Notes under the pieces: generated by a model | Told to the model about the DNA's origin: nothing | Seen by the model: only the letters and a program-made list of their open reading frames with translations | Databases searched by the model: none | In this document: positions 1 to 10,800 of the stretch, in pieces | How the letters are laid out: every line of letters starts with the position of its first letter | Position numbering within the stretch: position 1 is the stretch's first letter | Assembly (NCBI GenBank): GCA_025800215.1 | Contig: JAOXSC010000221.1 | Span: forward strand, 1-64,000 | Reading direction: 5' to 3' | DNA length: 64,000 nucleotides | From: Marinibacterium sp. | GTDB lineage: Bacteria; Pseudomonadota; Alphaproteobacteria; Rhodobacterales; Rhodobacteraceae | Made by a program: the position numbers and the translations under genes

Positions 1-362
1 GCCTCTGAATTGTTCAACCCTTCAAGTCCAGCACCTCAGTCACCCCTCAGTGCCGCCCCGTCCGGGCCGCCCCGTCAGCGCCTCAGCGCCGCCGGTGAAG
101 GGGTATCTAAGGAATACACAAACACCCCGCAACAAGAAAAAGCACCCGTCGCAACATTTTCTTCAAAAAACTCGCAACACACTGAAACAACACCGTTATT
201 TTTTGACCCTAAACACAAATCTCAAACCCCACACACTGCAAAACACCAGACCAACCAAACCCAAAACAAATATCCACAGCCTTACACACAGACTTACGCA
301 CCAAGCGCAGTGAATCAGGCGGGAATCGTCCCGCGCGGCGCGATGGGCAACAGACAGGAGGC
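1..362. other. Non-coding stretch with a G-depleted segment
   Basis: No gene is supported here. From about 112 to 300 the plus strand is very poor in G (about 14 G in 121-300 by eye) and rich in A and C, unlike everything else in the window. A reading frame stays open through it, but its product is low-complexity and has no ribosome-binding site. A short stem GCGGGA/TCCCGC (319-334) lies just past the stop of the minus-strand outer-membrane gene. It has no T-run, so it is at best a weak terminator. Confidence 0.5.
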
Positions 363-1178
363 TCAGAAAAACAGCTTCACCCCAAAATAGGGCCCATGCT
401 GGTCCACGTCATAGGCAAAGGCCCCGCTGTCGAGCGTGTCGCTATAGTCCACGCTGAAATAGCGGTAACCGAAGGTCAGAGCGGTGCGGTCGCTCAGCTG
501 ATAATCGAACCCGATATTCGCCCCGATCTGCAGATCATTGCCACCTGCGCCAAAGCCGCCGAGTTCGACCGACGCGATGGTGGTCCATTGGTCGTTCAGG
601 CGCCAGGTGCCGCGTGCCCCGATCACGGGTTCGACCCAACCTTCGTCGCCGCCCAGGGATCCGGGCTGAATGGGCCCCGATGGGGACAGGCGCAGTTCCT
701 GACGGATCGAATTGTAGCGCGCCCCGCCCTGCAGATCGACGGCATAGGGACGGGCCCCCGCGCCATAGGTCCCCAGTGCCACGCGATAGGCCGCAAGAAG
801 CGAAACCCATTTCTGACGCACATCCACGGTCACCGGCGTTGCGCGGGGGCCGGGCAGCGACGTATCCTGCTTGATGCCGACGTAATTGGCATCCACCACC
901 AGACCGAACCGGCCTGTCCAGGCCTCGTACCGGCCTGATGCCGCGACATCGAGCGCGTCGAGCACATCACTGAGGGTCAGATCCAGATCTGCCGACTGCC
1001 CCGCCACGGTCGAGGTGCCCTGCGTCCTGAGCGGTGCAAAGAGATACAGCGCCCCCACATGGCGCCAGCCGTCATCGGATTGCCCCGGCGCAGGCAGCGC
1101 CTGGGCCAGCGCCCCCGTCGGTCCGGCCAGCAACAGCCACACGGTACAGGCGATGGCGGTGCGCGTTGATTTGAACAT
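363..1178 (-). CDS. Outer-membrane beta-barrel protein
   Basis: A protein of 271 residues with an N-terminal signal peptide (MFKSTRTAIACTVWLLLAG, cleaved near ALAQA). The rest alternates polar and aromatic residues, as in a small beta-barrel. It ends in the pattern YRYFSVDYSD...GVKLFF, with the terminal Phe typical of BAM-inserted proteins. I chose the ATG at 1178 because the signal peptide starts there; the frame stays open 29 codons further upstream. It lies 77 bases downstream of the arylsulfatase gene on the same strand, so the two are probably co-transcribed. A role in uptake or surface handling of a sulfated substrate is inference from this pairing only. The exact barrel family is not recognised. 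Confidence 0.8.
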   Translation of the reverse strand: MFKSTRTAIACTVWLLLAGPTGALAQALPAPGQSDDGWRHVGALYLFAPLRTQGTSTVAGQSADLDLTLSDVLDALDVAASGRYEAWTGRFGLVVDANYVGIKQDTSLPGPRATPVTVDVRQKWVSLLAAYRVALGTYGAGARPYAVDLQGGARYNSIRQELRLSPSGPIQPGSLGGDEGWVEPVIGARGTWRLNDQWTTIASVELGGFGAGGNDLQIGANIGFDYQLSDRTALTFGYRYFSVDYSDTLDSGAFAYDVDQHGPYFGVKLFF

Positions 1179-1255
1179 ATGTCTTATCCTTGCAGCAGAT
1201 TGGGCAACGGGTTGGGCCCGCCAGGTCAGATGATCCCCGGCGGGCCCGGCCAGCG

Positions 1256-2896
1256 TTATTGCCAACTGTCGAACAGATCGCGGGTCTGGATGCTTTCAGG
1301 GCGCAGGTTGGCGATGCCTTCATAGGGTTTGCCCTTGCCAAGCGGCAGATGCGGGTAGGCCTTGATCGTCAGGTTGTGGCGCTTGATCATGTCCTGAAAC
1401 GACGCCCCGGACCAAAGCGCATTTCCGATCTGCGGGTTTTCTTCGCGCGGGTCGCGATAGATGTTGAACACCGGCGCCGCCGCCCCGGGCACGCCGGGGG
1501 GCGGAACGTGCATCTTGAACTCCTGCTTGACCACCGAACGCAGTGTGAGCCCTTCGTATATATAGACATAGTCGCGCCGCGAATGGCCTTCGCCCATCAG
1601 CAGAAGTGCGGTCTGGTCGATCCCGTCGATCACCCGATCGCGCGGAATGTGATCGGTGGCCCCTGCGATGCGGGCGAATGTGGTGAACAGATCGGATACG
1701 TGTACGATGTCGCCCGCCGCGCTGCCCGCCTCGATCACGCCCGGCCAGCGGATAAAGGCATCGGTGCGCACCCCGCCTTCCAGATGCTGCGTCTTGCCGC
1801 CCCGATAGATCAGCTGGCTCAGTCCCGATGTGCCTTCGTACTGATACATCAGCCCGTTGTCGGCCATCAGCACCACCACCGTATTGTCGGCGATCCCAAG
1901 CGTATCAAGCTTGTCGAACACCGCGCCCAGCCATCCATCCAGCAATTGCAGCTTGTCGGCGTGAAACCCTCCATTTCGCGACAGCGCCTGATCGGCATAG
2001 ACAAAGTTCAGCGGATAGAGCGGCCAGTACTGCGCAAAGAATGGTGCGTCCTGTGCGGCCAGACGGTCAAGCTGTTCGAGGATCTGTCGCTGATAGCGGT
2101 CATTCATCTCTTCGTAATGGGCCTGGGTCCAGACCTCACCCGCGTCGATCCCCACCTCATAGGCGGGGCCCCCCGCTTCGGCTTCGACGCCGGTGACAAG
2201 ACCATAGGGTTTGAACAGCCGGTCCAGCGCAAACTGGTTGGACTGGCCCGACGGATCAAAGCCCAGCATGGTGTTGGCCTCCATCGCCTCGCGCGTCATC
2301 AGCGACAGCTGAACCTGCTGGTGCAGTGGGAACGCGGCCCAGTCGAACCCCTGATTGTGCGGATAGGACTGTTCGATATCGCCCTGATGCCATTTGCCCA
2401 CATGGGCCGTGTTGTAGCCTTCGGCGCTCAGAACCTCGGCGATGGTCACCTCGTCATCGGCCAGCCCTTCGCCCACCAGCGCGACTTTGACCTCGGCGAT
2501 GCCCGCGCGATAGGGCTGCCGCCCGGTCAGAAACGCGGCCCGCGTGGGCGTGCAGGACGGTTCGGTGTACATGCGCATCAGCGACAGGCCTTCGGCGGCA
2601 AAATCGTTGATCCGTGGCGTGTCGATGCCGGTGACATAGTTCATGGCCCGGTTGCCCATCTGGCCAAAGCTGACATCGTCGATCAGGATGTAGAGGAAAT
2701 TGGGCGGCTTGCCCCCGTTTGCGTCGCGGATCTCGGCCAGGCGGGCGTCGATCTCGGCGTCCTGCTCGGCCCAGGTATCACCGAGTTGCCGGTGCAGATA
2801 GTCGTATTCGCCGTCATGGATGATCGGGGTTTCCTGTGCCAGCGCGCTGGCAGCGAGCAGCATCGCGGGCAAAGCCCAGGCGAAGTGTCGGGTCAT
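1256..2896 (-). CDS. Secreted arylsulfatase (formylglycine-type sulfatase)
   Basis: A hydrolase of sulfate esters, 546 residues, of the alkaline-phosphatase-like sulfatase family. The N-terminus (MTRHFAWALPAMLLAASALAQ) is a Sec signal peptide, so it should act in the periplasm. The metal-binding start of the fold is visible as LYILIDDVSFGQMGNR. The active-site signature CTPTRAAFLTGR contains the Cys that is converted to formylglycine in this family (C-x-P-x-R). Further conserved parts are GKWHQGD and VVVLMADNG. The maturation enzyme is not in the window. The start at 2896 is chosen because the signal peptide begins there. The gene is divergent from the TPR regulator at 3139 and is followed by an outer-membrane barrel gene, probably in one operon. 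Confidence 0.92.
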   Translation of the reverse strand: MTRHFAWALPAMLLAASALAQETPIIHDGEYDYLHRQLGDTWAEQDAEIDARLAEIRDANGGKPPNFLYILIDDVSFGQMGNRAMNYVTGIDTPRINDFAAEGLSLMRMYTEPSCTPTRAAFLTGRQPYRAGIAEVKVALVGEGLADDEVTIAEVLSAEGYNTAHVGKWHQGDIEQSYPHNQGFDWAAFPLHQQVQLSLMTREAMEANTMLGFDPSGQSNQFALDRLFKPYGLVTGVEAEAGGPAYEVGIDAGEVWTQAHYEEMNDRYQRQILEQLDRLAAQDAPFFAQYWPLYPLNFVYADQALSRNGGFHADKLQLLDGWLGAVFDKLDTLGIADNTVVVLMADNGLMYQYEGTSGLSQLIYRGGKTQHLEGGVRTDAFIRWPGVIEAGSAAGDIVHVSDLFTTFARIAGATDHIPRDRVIDGIDQTALLLMGEGHSRRDYVYIYEGLTLRSVVKQEFKMHVPPPGVPGAAAPVFNIYRDPREENPQIGNALWSGASFQDMIKRHNLTIKAYPHLPLGKGKPYEGIANLRPESIQTRDLFDSWQ

Positions 2897-3011
2897 GGTC
2901 TTGGGTGTCCTCTTGCCATTCGGGATCGTGTCGCGCGGGATCACCCCGGTGGGCGCCAGATGGCTGTTCCGCGCTGCAGATCGCTGGGGGTTGGTGACAT
3001 GCGGCAGCGGC

Positions 3012-3047
3012 CCGTTGCACGTTTCTTGCCGTATGCTACCGTTGCAC
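3012..3047. promoter_or_regulatory. Direct repeat in the sulfatase/regulator intergenic region
   Basis: CCGTTGCAC occurs twice, at 3012-3020 and 3039-3047, 27 bases apart (about 2.5 helical turns), in the 242-base divergent region 2897-3138. The TTGCAC of the first copy could also serve as a -35 for the plus-strand regulator. Binding by the winged-helix-like regulator encoded next door is only inference. Confidence 0.35.
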
Positions 3048-3138
3048 CCATGGTCTGAAGCCGCTGGTCCTGAACGAAAAATGGATGGGCGTGCAGGCAG
3101 GCCGCGATCGTTGCCGGACCTTCTGAGGAGACCCGCCC

Positions 3139-4449
3139 TTGGCGCATGGGACAACAGGGCCTGATACACCCCCCGCCCCGCCCGACGTGCGCAGGGCGCT
3201 GGCGGCACTTGCAGCTTCGGCGACATTTTCGGGATCCGACCGGCTGATCGGCTTTCTCGACTATGTCGTGTCCGAGGCGCTTGCTGGTCGGTCGGGGTCC
3301 ATCCGCGCCAAGACCATCGCGCTTGATGTGTATGGCTATACCCCGGACGAGGTGGCGCAGCGCGAAAGCGTCGTGCGCGTGGATGCCGGTCGCCTGCGCC
3401 GCAAGCTTGACGACTATTATACTGACGAAGGTTCCGATGCCGCCATCCGCATCACCCTGCCCAAAGGCGGGTATGCGCCGGGGTTCGAACGGATGGTGTC
3501 GCCAGCGCCAGCCAATCATGCCGCCCTGCCCCGCATTGCCGGTATTGCCGTGGCAGTCGCGCTGGCCGTGATTGGCGTTATGGCCGTGATATGGGCTCTG
3601 CAACCGGATGCGCCCGCCCCTGCCCCCGCCGCCACCGGCGAAAACAGAACCGTCCTGTTCGACACCTCGCCCGAGCGGCTGCAGGCGCTCAATCTGGCGC
3701 AGGACGCACGGGGGCTGATCTTTCCCGCGACTGATCCCAACCGGCTGCGGGCGGCGGCTGCGATTTTCCAGACGGCGATCGACATGGATCCGGCCTATGC
3801 AGGCGGCTATGCGGGCGCATCGCAGGTCGCGGGGCTTCAGGCGCTTGTGACCCCAAATCCGGATCAGGCAGACATGCTGGCCGAACGTGCCACCGCCTTG
3901 TCCCGGCAGGCGCTCGATCTGGCCCCGGACGACGCATGGGCTCTGTCGGCCAGCGCGTGGGCGGCATTTGCCAGCGGCAACCGCGATCTGGCTTTGCGCC
4001 GGGCCGAACAGGCCCTGGATCTGGCGCCTGATGATCCGCATATCCTGGAGTTTTCCGCCCTGATCGCACTTTATAGTGGTCAGTTCGAACAGGTGCTTGG
4101 CGCAACATCCGCCCTGCAGGCCAGCCTTGGGGGGCCGCTGCCCTTTGTCTTTCAGAACGCGCGCTCGGCGGCCTATTTCCACATGGGGGACTATCAGGCC
4201 GCGGTCGACGGGTTCGATGCGGCCATTGCTGCCGGCGCGCCGCTTGGCCCGGTGACCGTATCCTATCTGATGGCGGCCTCGGCCTATCTTTCCCAACATG
4301 CGCGTGCGCGCGATCTGGTCCGGACCTACCAATCGACCTGGCCGGAACAGCGCGTGGATCTTCTGTTTGAAAGGCTGTTCTTCGACCCCGAACTTGGCGC
4401 GCAGCTTGGGCAGGGTATGCGCGCCGCGGGCTGGCAGCCACCACAGTAG
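3139..4449 (+). CDS. Membrane-anchored regulator-like protein with TPR region
   Basis: A protein of 436 residues. Residues 30-118 match a domain common at the N-terminus of TPR and cyclase-like proteins: FLDYVVSEAL, then RESVVRVDAGRLRRKLDDYY, then ITLPKGGYAPGFE. It looks like a winged-helix DNA-binding module. A single membrane segment follows at about 134-154 (GIAVAVALAVIGVMAVIWAL), then a periplasmic helical TPR region (about 170-420). This is the layout of CadC-type one-component regulators. The TTG start is supported by GAGGAG at 3125-3130, 8 bases upstream. The gene is divergent from the sulfatase and upstream of the autotransporter, so either may be its target (inference). Confidence 0.8.
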   Translation: MAHGTTGPDTPPAPPDVRRALAALAASATFSGSDRLIGFLDYVVSEALAGRSGSIRAKTIALDVYGYTPDEVAQRESVVRVDAGRLRRKLDDYYTDEGSDAAIRITLPKGGYAPGFERMVSPAPANHAALPRIAGIAVAVALAVIGVMAVIWALQPDAPAPAPAATGENRTVLFDTSPERLQALNLAQDARGLIFPATDPNRLRAAAAIFQTAIDMDPAYAGGYAGASQVAGLQALVTPNPDQADMLAERATALSRQALDLAPDDAWALSASAWAAFASGNRDLALRRAEQALDLAPDDPHILEFSALIALYSGQFEQVLGATSALQASLGGPLPFVFQNARSAAYFHMGDYQAAVDGFDAAIAAGAPLGPVTVSYLMAASAYLSQHARARDLVRTYQSTWPEQRVDLLFERLFFDPELGAQLGQGMRAAGWQPPQ

Positions 4450-4817
4450 CTGATCGCGCAGTCACAGGCCCGCCCGCCGACACCGCCCCGAATTTGAGAC
4501 CCTGTGACAATGACTTGGCCCAAGGCGAATGGGTACGACTTGTTGAAACGGTCTCGTGTTCAGCACATGGGGCCGGCTAGGTCGAACAAGGTCGCCGCGA
4601 TGCATCGCGCGCGGTTGGGGCAACAGGGACTTTCCAGATGAAGCAATGGCTTGGCCACAGGGCCACAATTGACCACAGGCGCGGCACGACCGACGGGCGC
4701 ACGCCCCGGTTGATATAGCGCACCGACATCGCCTTTTGGATGCAGAAGATGGCCCTGGCCCGCGCCTCTGCAGATGCAGCCCTGTCTTGATACGCCCAGC
4801 GGATTGGAAGTGATCAA
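4450..4817. promoter_or_regulatory. Intergenic region upstream of the autotransporter
   Basis: These 368 bases hold no credible gene. A perfect 14-bp palindrome, CGCGATGCATCGCG, lies at 4596-4609. A weak ribosome-binding site GGAAG (4806-4810) precedes the autotransporter ATG at 4818. No clear terminator follows the upstream gene. Confidence 0.4.
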
Positions 4818-7800
4818 ATGAAGCCCAAGCTTGTCTTTCCCGTTATCACCGTGATCGCAGCCGCGCCTGCGCAGATCGCACAGGCCGCGTGTACCCAGAC
4901 GGGCAGTGAAACCTATACCTGTTCGGGCGATTTTTCCGGCCAGACCATCCGTGCGCCGGGAAATGTGCCTGACAGCGTGACGTCGGTCACCATCGAAAAC
5001 CTGACCAGCGATATCGGGCCCCAGCCCAATGACTCGTACACCAATCTTGGTGTCGTGGGCCTGAACTATGGTGTCGACGCGCTTGCCGGATCAGTCAACC
5101 TGCTCATCGACGATGACACGTTCGGGATCGCAAGCAATGGGATCGGCGATGGCGGCGGCCTGCTGATCACATCCGTGGGGGGCGACGGCTCGGGCACTCT
5201 TGCGGGGATTGATGATCGCAACATTTCGCTCCACAGCAATGTTGATATCGGGTTCAGCTTTGGCAGCGCGTCCAGCAACTATCAATCGGCGCTGACGATC
5301 GCGTCGCACGGGGGCGACGGTGGCACACCGGGCAAGGCTTCGAATGGCAATGGCTCGGATGCGGGTGCAGGTGGCGCGGGCGGGGACGTTTCGGCGATCC
5401 TGGGCGGCACCTATTCCACCCTGTCGGGCACTGGCAGTATCGGTATCGGCGTTGGCATTCTGACATCGGGTGGCGATGGCGGCACCGGCGGGGCGTCCAG
5501 CAGGGATGATGGCGGGACCGGCGGAACCGGTGGCGCAGGGGGCACCATCACGCTGGGCACCAATGCCGATCTGAGCATCACGGCAGGAGGCCCTCTGAGC
5601 TCGACCATCAACCGCGCCGGCATCTATGCTTGGTCATTGGGGGGCAAGGGCGGCGATGGTGGCAACGGGAACGACAAGAACGGCAGCGCCGGAGCAGGCG
5701 GTGCGGGCGGCAACATTGCCTTTGTCGACACGACCGGCACCACCCGGACCATCGCCACGGCAGGCGTGCCCGGCATCTACCTGCTGAGCCAGGGCGAACG
5801 CGCGGGCAGCAATGGTCACAGCGTCGCCGGTGACAGCGGGCGCGGCGGCAACATCACCAAGAACACCGGGTCCACAACGATCATCAACAGCACCGGGGAC
5901 GGTGCGGCCGGGCTTGTCGCCATCTCGCGCGGGGGGAATGGGGTCGAAACCAACGGCAATTACAATACCCCCGGTCAGGGCGGGAACATCACCCTGAAGG
6001 ACACATGGAACATCACCACGGATGGCACATCGGCCAACGGGATCGCCGCCTACAGCATTGCCGGGCAGATCGCTTCGGGGGCGTCTTCGGCGATTTCCAG
6101 TTCGGGGGGGACGGTGACCATCGACACGGCGGGGGGCAAGATCGAAACCAAGGGTGACGAATCCTTTGGCATTCTGGCGCAGTCGATTGCCGGGCATGAT
6201 GGTTCGGGTGGCACCAGCGACACCCCCGGGATCAATTTCGGCGTGTCGGCCAACACGCCCTTTGGCAACGGTGCTTCGGTGAACGTGACCAACGCTGCCG
6301 ACATCCTGACAATCGGAACCGAATCCGCCGGGATCGGGGCCCAGGCGACGGGCGGCGGCGGCGGATCTCTGGGGACGAGCTTTGACGAATTCTTCAGCGG
6401 CAGCGCCCAGACCGCGGGTGGCGCAGGTGGGACGGTTGCCGTGAAGAACACCGCGACCATCAACACCAAGAATGCCGGTTCGGACGGGATCATTGCCCAG
6501 TCCATCGGGGGGGCCGGCGGGGTCGGGTCGTCATCCACACCGGGGTCAACCCTGGGATCTGCGCCAACGCGCGACGGATCGGATGGCGGCCAGGTCACGG
6601 TGACGAACTCGGGCACCATCACGGCCGGGAACACGGAAACGACCGCCAGCAGCGATCCCTGCGGCGGCGGCTGTTCCACGGGCATTCTCGCGCAATCCAT
6701 TGGCGGCGGTGGCGGCAAGGGTCACACCGCAAAAGGCGCTTTCCACGCCACTGGTGGCAAAGGCGGCGATGGCGGCGATGGCGGATCGGTTGGAGTTCTC
6801 AACTTCGGTCTGGTTCAGACCTATCTGGATCATTCTGCCGCAATCGAAGCCCAGTCCATCGGCGGCGGTGGCGGCAAGGGGGGCGGCGCAGTGGCAGCCG
6901 GGACGGTCTTTTCGCATGCGGTTGGCGGTCAGGGTGGCGATGGGGGCAACGGGGGCGATGTGCTGGTGCAGAACACCTATGCCGATGTTGTGGGCGAAGG
7001 TGAAAACAGCGATGCCATTCATGCCCAAAGCGTCGGCGGCGGCGGCGGGCGTGGCGGTTTTGCAGTGGCCGGCACGATCGAAGGCGTGTCACTCGCGGTT
7101 GGTGGTGGCAAGGGCGGCAGCGGCGGCGATGGCGGCGCTGTCAATGTGTGCCTTGATCAGACCAATGGCGGCCTGAACGCCGCCTGCCAGCCGGTTGATC
7201 CGCCCCGGCCCAACCCTTCGAGCATGGTGACGATCGGCGACAATGCCAAGGGCGTCTTTGCCCATTCGGTTGGGGGTGGCGGCGGCAATGGCGGGTTTTC
7301 CGTGGCCGTCAGTGCGTCGGTCGGTCTGTCCGAAGCGTTTGCCATCGGCGGCAAGGGCGGCGGCGGCGGATCCGGCGGGACGGTGAATATCGACGGCTCG
7401 TTCGAGATGGTCGAGACCACCGGCGATGATGCTGGCGGCATCGTGGGTATGTCGGTCGGGGGTGGCGGCGGCAGCGGCGGGCTGGCGGTTGCAGGCAGCG
7501 TGACCATCGCCGCCGACGACGCAGGGGCAGGATTTTCCGTGGCCGTGGGCGGTGACGGCAGCAAGGGTGGCGCCGGTGCCGCAGTCGGTGTGAACGCGAC
7601 CGGGACGGTGTCGACCCAAGGCGATCGGTCCAGCGGTATTCTCGCGCAGTCGGTGGGTGGCGGCGGCGGCAATGGCGGGGCCAGCGTGGCCGGCACGATC
7701 ACCAGCCCCAGCTCGACAAGTGTCAGCCTGGCGCTAGGAGGCGCTGGCGGATCGGGCAACAATGCCGAAGCGGTTAACGTCACCTATGCTCAGGGAACGG

Positions 7801-10800
7801 GCAGCGGCATCACGACGGGCGGCCAGTCCGCACATGGGATCGCCGCGCAGTCGATCGCCGGTGGGGGCGGTCATGGCGGCATGTCGGTGGCCGGTGCCAT
7901 CAGCTTTTCCGAAAGCACGACGATAACAATGTCGATTGGCGGCGAAGGCGGCAATGGCGGGACAAGCGGTGCTGTCAATGTGAACAATTCCGGGAAGATC
8001 GCGACCTCGGGCTATGATGCCCATGGCATTCTGGCGCAGTCTTCGGGCGGCAGCGGCGGGTATGGCGGGATGAGCCTTGCCGGTGCGATCACCACCTCCA
8101 AGTCGCAATCGCTGAACATGGCCGTGGCGGGTCAGGGTGGTGACGGTGCTGTCGCCAGCACGGTCGCGGTGGCCAACCATTCGGCGATCACCGTGAGTGG
8201 CGCTCAGTCCAAGGCGATCATCGCACAATCGGTCGGCGGGGCCGGTGGCTATGGCGGCATGGCGGTAACCGGTCAGATGACGGAATCCGACGACAGCAAA
8301 TCGGTCTCGGTCAGTGTCGGCGGCAAGGGCGGCAAAGGCGGAGAAGCCGCGGCGGTGACCGTGACCAACAGCGCCGCACTGGTCACCGGATCGGGGGCCA
8401 GCGATACCGATGCACTGTATCAGGGCTATGGCATCCTGGCGCAGTCGATCAGCGGTGACGGGGGCTATGGCGGCATGGCCGTCACGGCTGAAACCAATCA
8501 GGGCCAGAAAACGGTAGAGCTGGCCGTGGGCGGCAGCGGCGGTGGCACCGGTGCGGCGGGCACGGTGCAGGTCAACAGCCACGCGGCCATCACCACCAAG
8601 GACGACAATTCAGATGCCATTCTGGCGCAGTCGGTGGGTGGCAATGGTGGCGCGGGCGGCATGACCGTGAACGCCGCTTATACCGATTCAGATGCATCGA
8701 CCAACACCTATTCGGTTTCGGTCGGCGGCGGCGGTGGCAGCAGCGCGCAGTCGAAAGAAGCCAAGGTCATCCATTCTTCGGGCGCCATTCAGACCCAGGG
8801 CGAAAACGCCGCGGGGATCGTGGCGCAGTCGATCGGTGGCGGTGGCGGCAATGGTGGATCGAACATTTCCTATAACACCGATGTGTTCTCTGGCGGCAAG
8901 ACCAGCGCCTCCAAGGCGTCGGTGAATGTCGGCGGGTCGGGCGACAACGGATCACCCGCAGGCACCGTGTTCGTAGAGCTGTCGGGCGGCTCGATCGAAA
9001 CCGGCACCAACGGCATGGCGCAGGACGAAGCCGATGCCCACACGCGCGGCCATGGCATCTTTGCCCAATCGCTTGGCGGTGGCGGCGGCAATGGTGGCAT
9101 GGGGATGATCGGGGATCTCGATACCAGCAAGGATGACAATGGCGGCAGCGTCACAGTCGGCGGCAGCGGGGGCAGCGGCGCCAGCGCCAACAATGTGACC
9201 GTCTCGGTGACCAATGCGACGGCGTCGATCACCACGCATCTGCGCAGTTCGGACGGGGTGCAGGCGCAGTCCATCGGTGGCGGCGGCGGCAATGGCGCCA
9301 TCGGGGTCAAGGGGGATGTGACCACCAGCGGCTCCAAAGGGGTGTTCGCCACCATTGGTGGCAGCGGCGGCAAAGCAAGCTCCGGCGCGACCGTATCGGT
9401 GTCGGTGGCCAGCGCGATCACCACCCATGGCGTGCAGTCGCGCGGGATCACGGCGCAATCCATCGGCGGCGGCGGCGGCAACGGGGGCGTTGGCGTGTCG
9501 GGGAACATGGCTGCTGAAAAGAAGGATGACAGCTCGGGCAAGCTGTTCGGCTTTGCCATGGGCGGCCAGGGCGGCGCGGCCAGCGATGGCGGGGCGGTTA
9601 CGGTGACACTTGGTGCCTCTGGCAGCATCCAGACGCTGGCGGCCGGAACGACGGCGGCCAATGCGTCGCACGGAATCCTTGCGCAATCCATCGGGGGTGG
9701 CGGCGGCAATGGCGGCTATGCGGTGGGCGGCAGTCTTGGCACCAATGAAGACGGTGGCAAGGCGGCGCTGATGACGCTGGGCGCGACGGGTGGCACCGGG
9801 GGCGCAGGCAAGACCGTCACCCTCGACAGTGCGGGCGCGGTATCGGTGGCGGGCGATTTTGCAAACGGGATCCTTGCCCAGTCCATCGGGGGTGGCGGCG
9901 GCGCCGGGGGGCTCGCCCTGGGCGGAGAGCTGGTCACCGCCAGCGGCCACGAGATCGTGCTGGGCGGCAATGGCAGCGGTGGCGATGCAAAGCCGGGCGG
10001 AGCTGTCAACGCCACCATCACCGGCGCGATGAGCACGGGCGGCGACTATGGCCATGCCATTGTTCTGCAATCCATCGGCGGCGGCGGCGGGGCGTCGGCC
10101 TCGTCGATGAAGGGCGGCATCAATCAGGCCAAGGCTGGCAGCATGTCGATGATCCTGGGCGGCGAAAGCGACAAGGGCGGTGATGGCGGGGCGATCAACT
10201 TCAACCAGTCATCCAGCGCATCATCGGCCAAGGCGATCACGACGGCGGGCAGCACATCCTTTGGATTGCTTGCGCAGTCGGTGGGCGGCGGGGGTGGTCT
10301 GGCGCTGGCCGAATATGGCGCGTCGGCCAGCACCCTGTCGAGCATCGAGACCGCCGCAGGTGTACAGTCGGGATCGCAGGACGAAAGCGATGGCGGCACG
10401 GTCACCCTGACCAACCACGCCAGCATCACAACCGGCACCAAGGCGGCAGGCGACAGCACATCGGTGCTGCAGTCGCACGGGATCATCGCCCAATCCATCG
10501 GTGCGGGGGGCGGTGTGGCGCTGACCACGGGAACGCTGACCTTCGATGGTTCGGTCAGCGTCAGCGAACGCGCCGGTGCTGCGGATGTCGAAGGCAACAG
10601 CGCGCTGGTGAAGTTGGAGAACCGCAACTCGGTCACCACCCACGGCGTGGATTCTCACGCGATCCTCGCTCAGTCGATTGCGGGCGGAGGCGGTCTGGTG
10701 GGCAACCTCACGAAGATCGAATTCACCTCGGGCGATGTCTATAAGGCCGAAACCAATATCGGCGGCACGGGAGGCAGCAACAAATCCGCCGTCTCGGGCG

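Noticed and set aside
269-290. A replication origin based on DnaA-like boxes
   Set aside because: Only one near-match and one poor match are seen, with no replication gene in the window; kept only as an open possibility in the finding.
10-390. A 126-codon plus-strand frame in the G-poor start region
   Set aside because: Low-complexity product, no ribosome-binding site, no domain, and it runs into the 3' end of the outer-membrane gene on the other strand.
1190-3058. A 622-codon plus-strand frame opposite the arylsulfatase
   Set aside because: It is the antisense of a clear sulfatase with signal peptide and active-site motif; the product has no domain pattern and reflects high GC.
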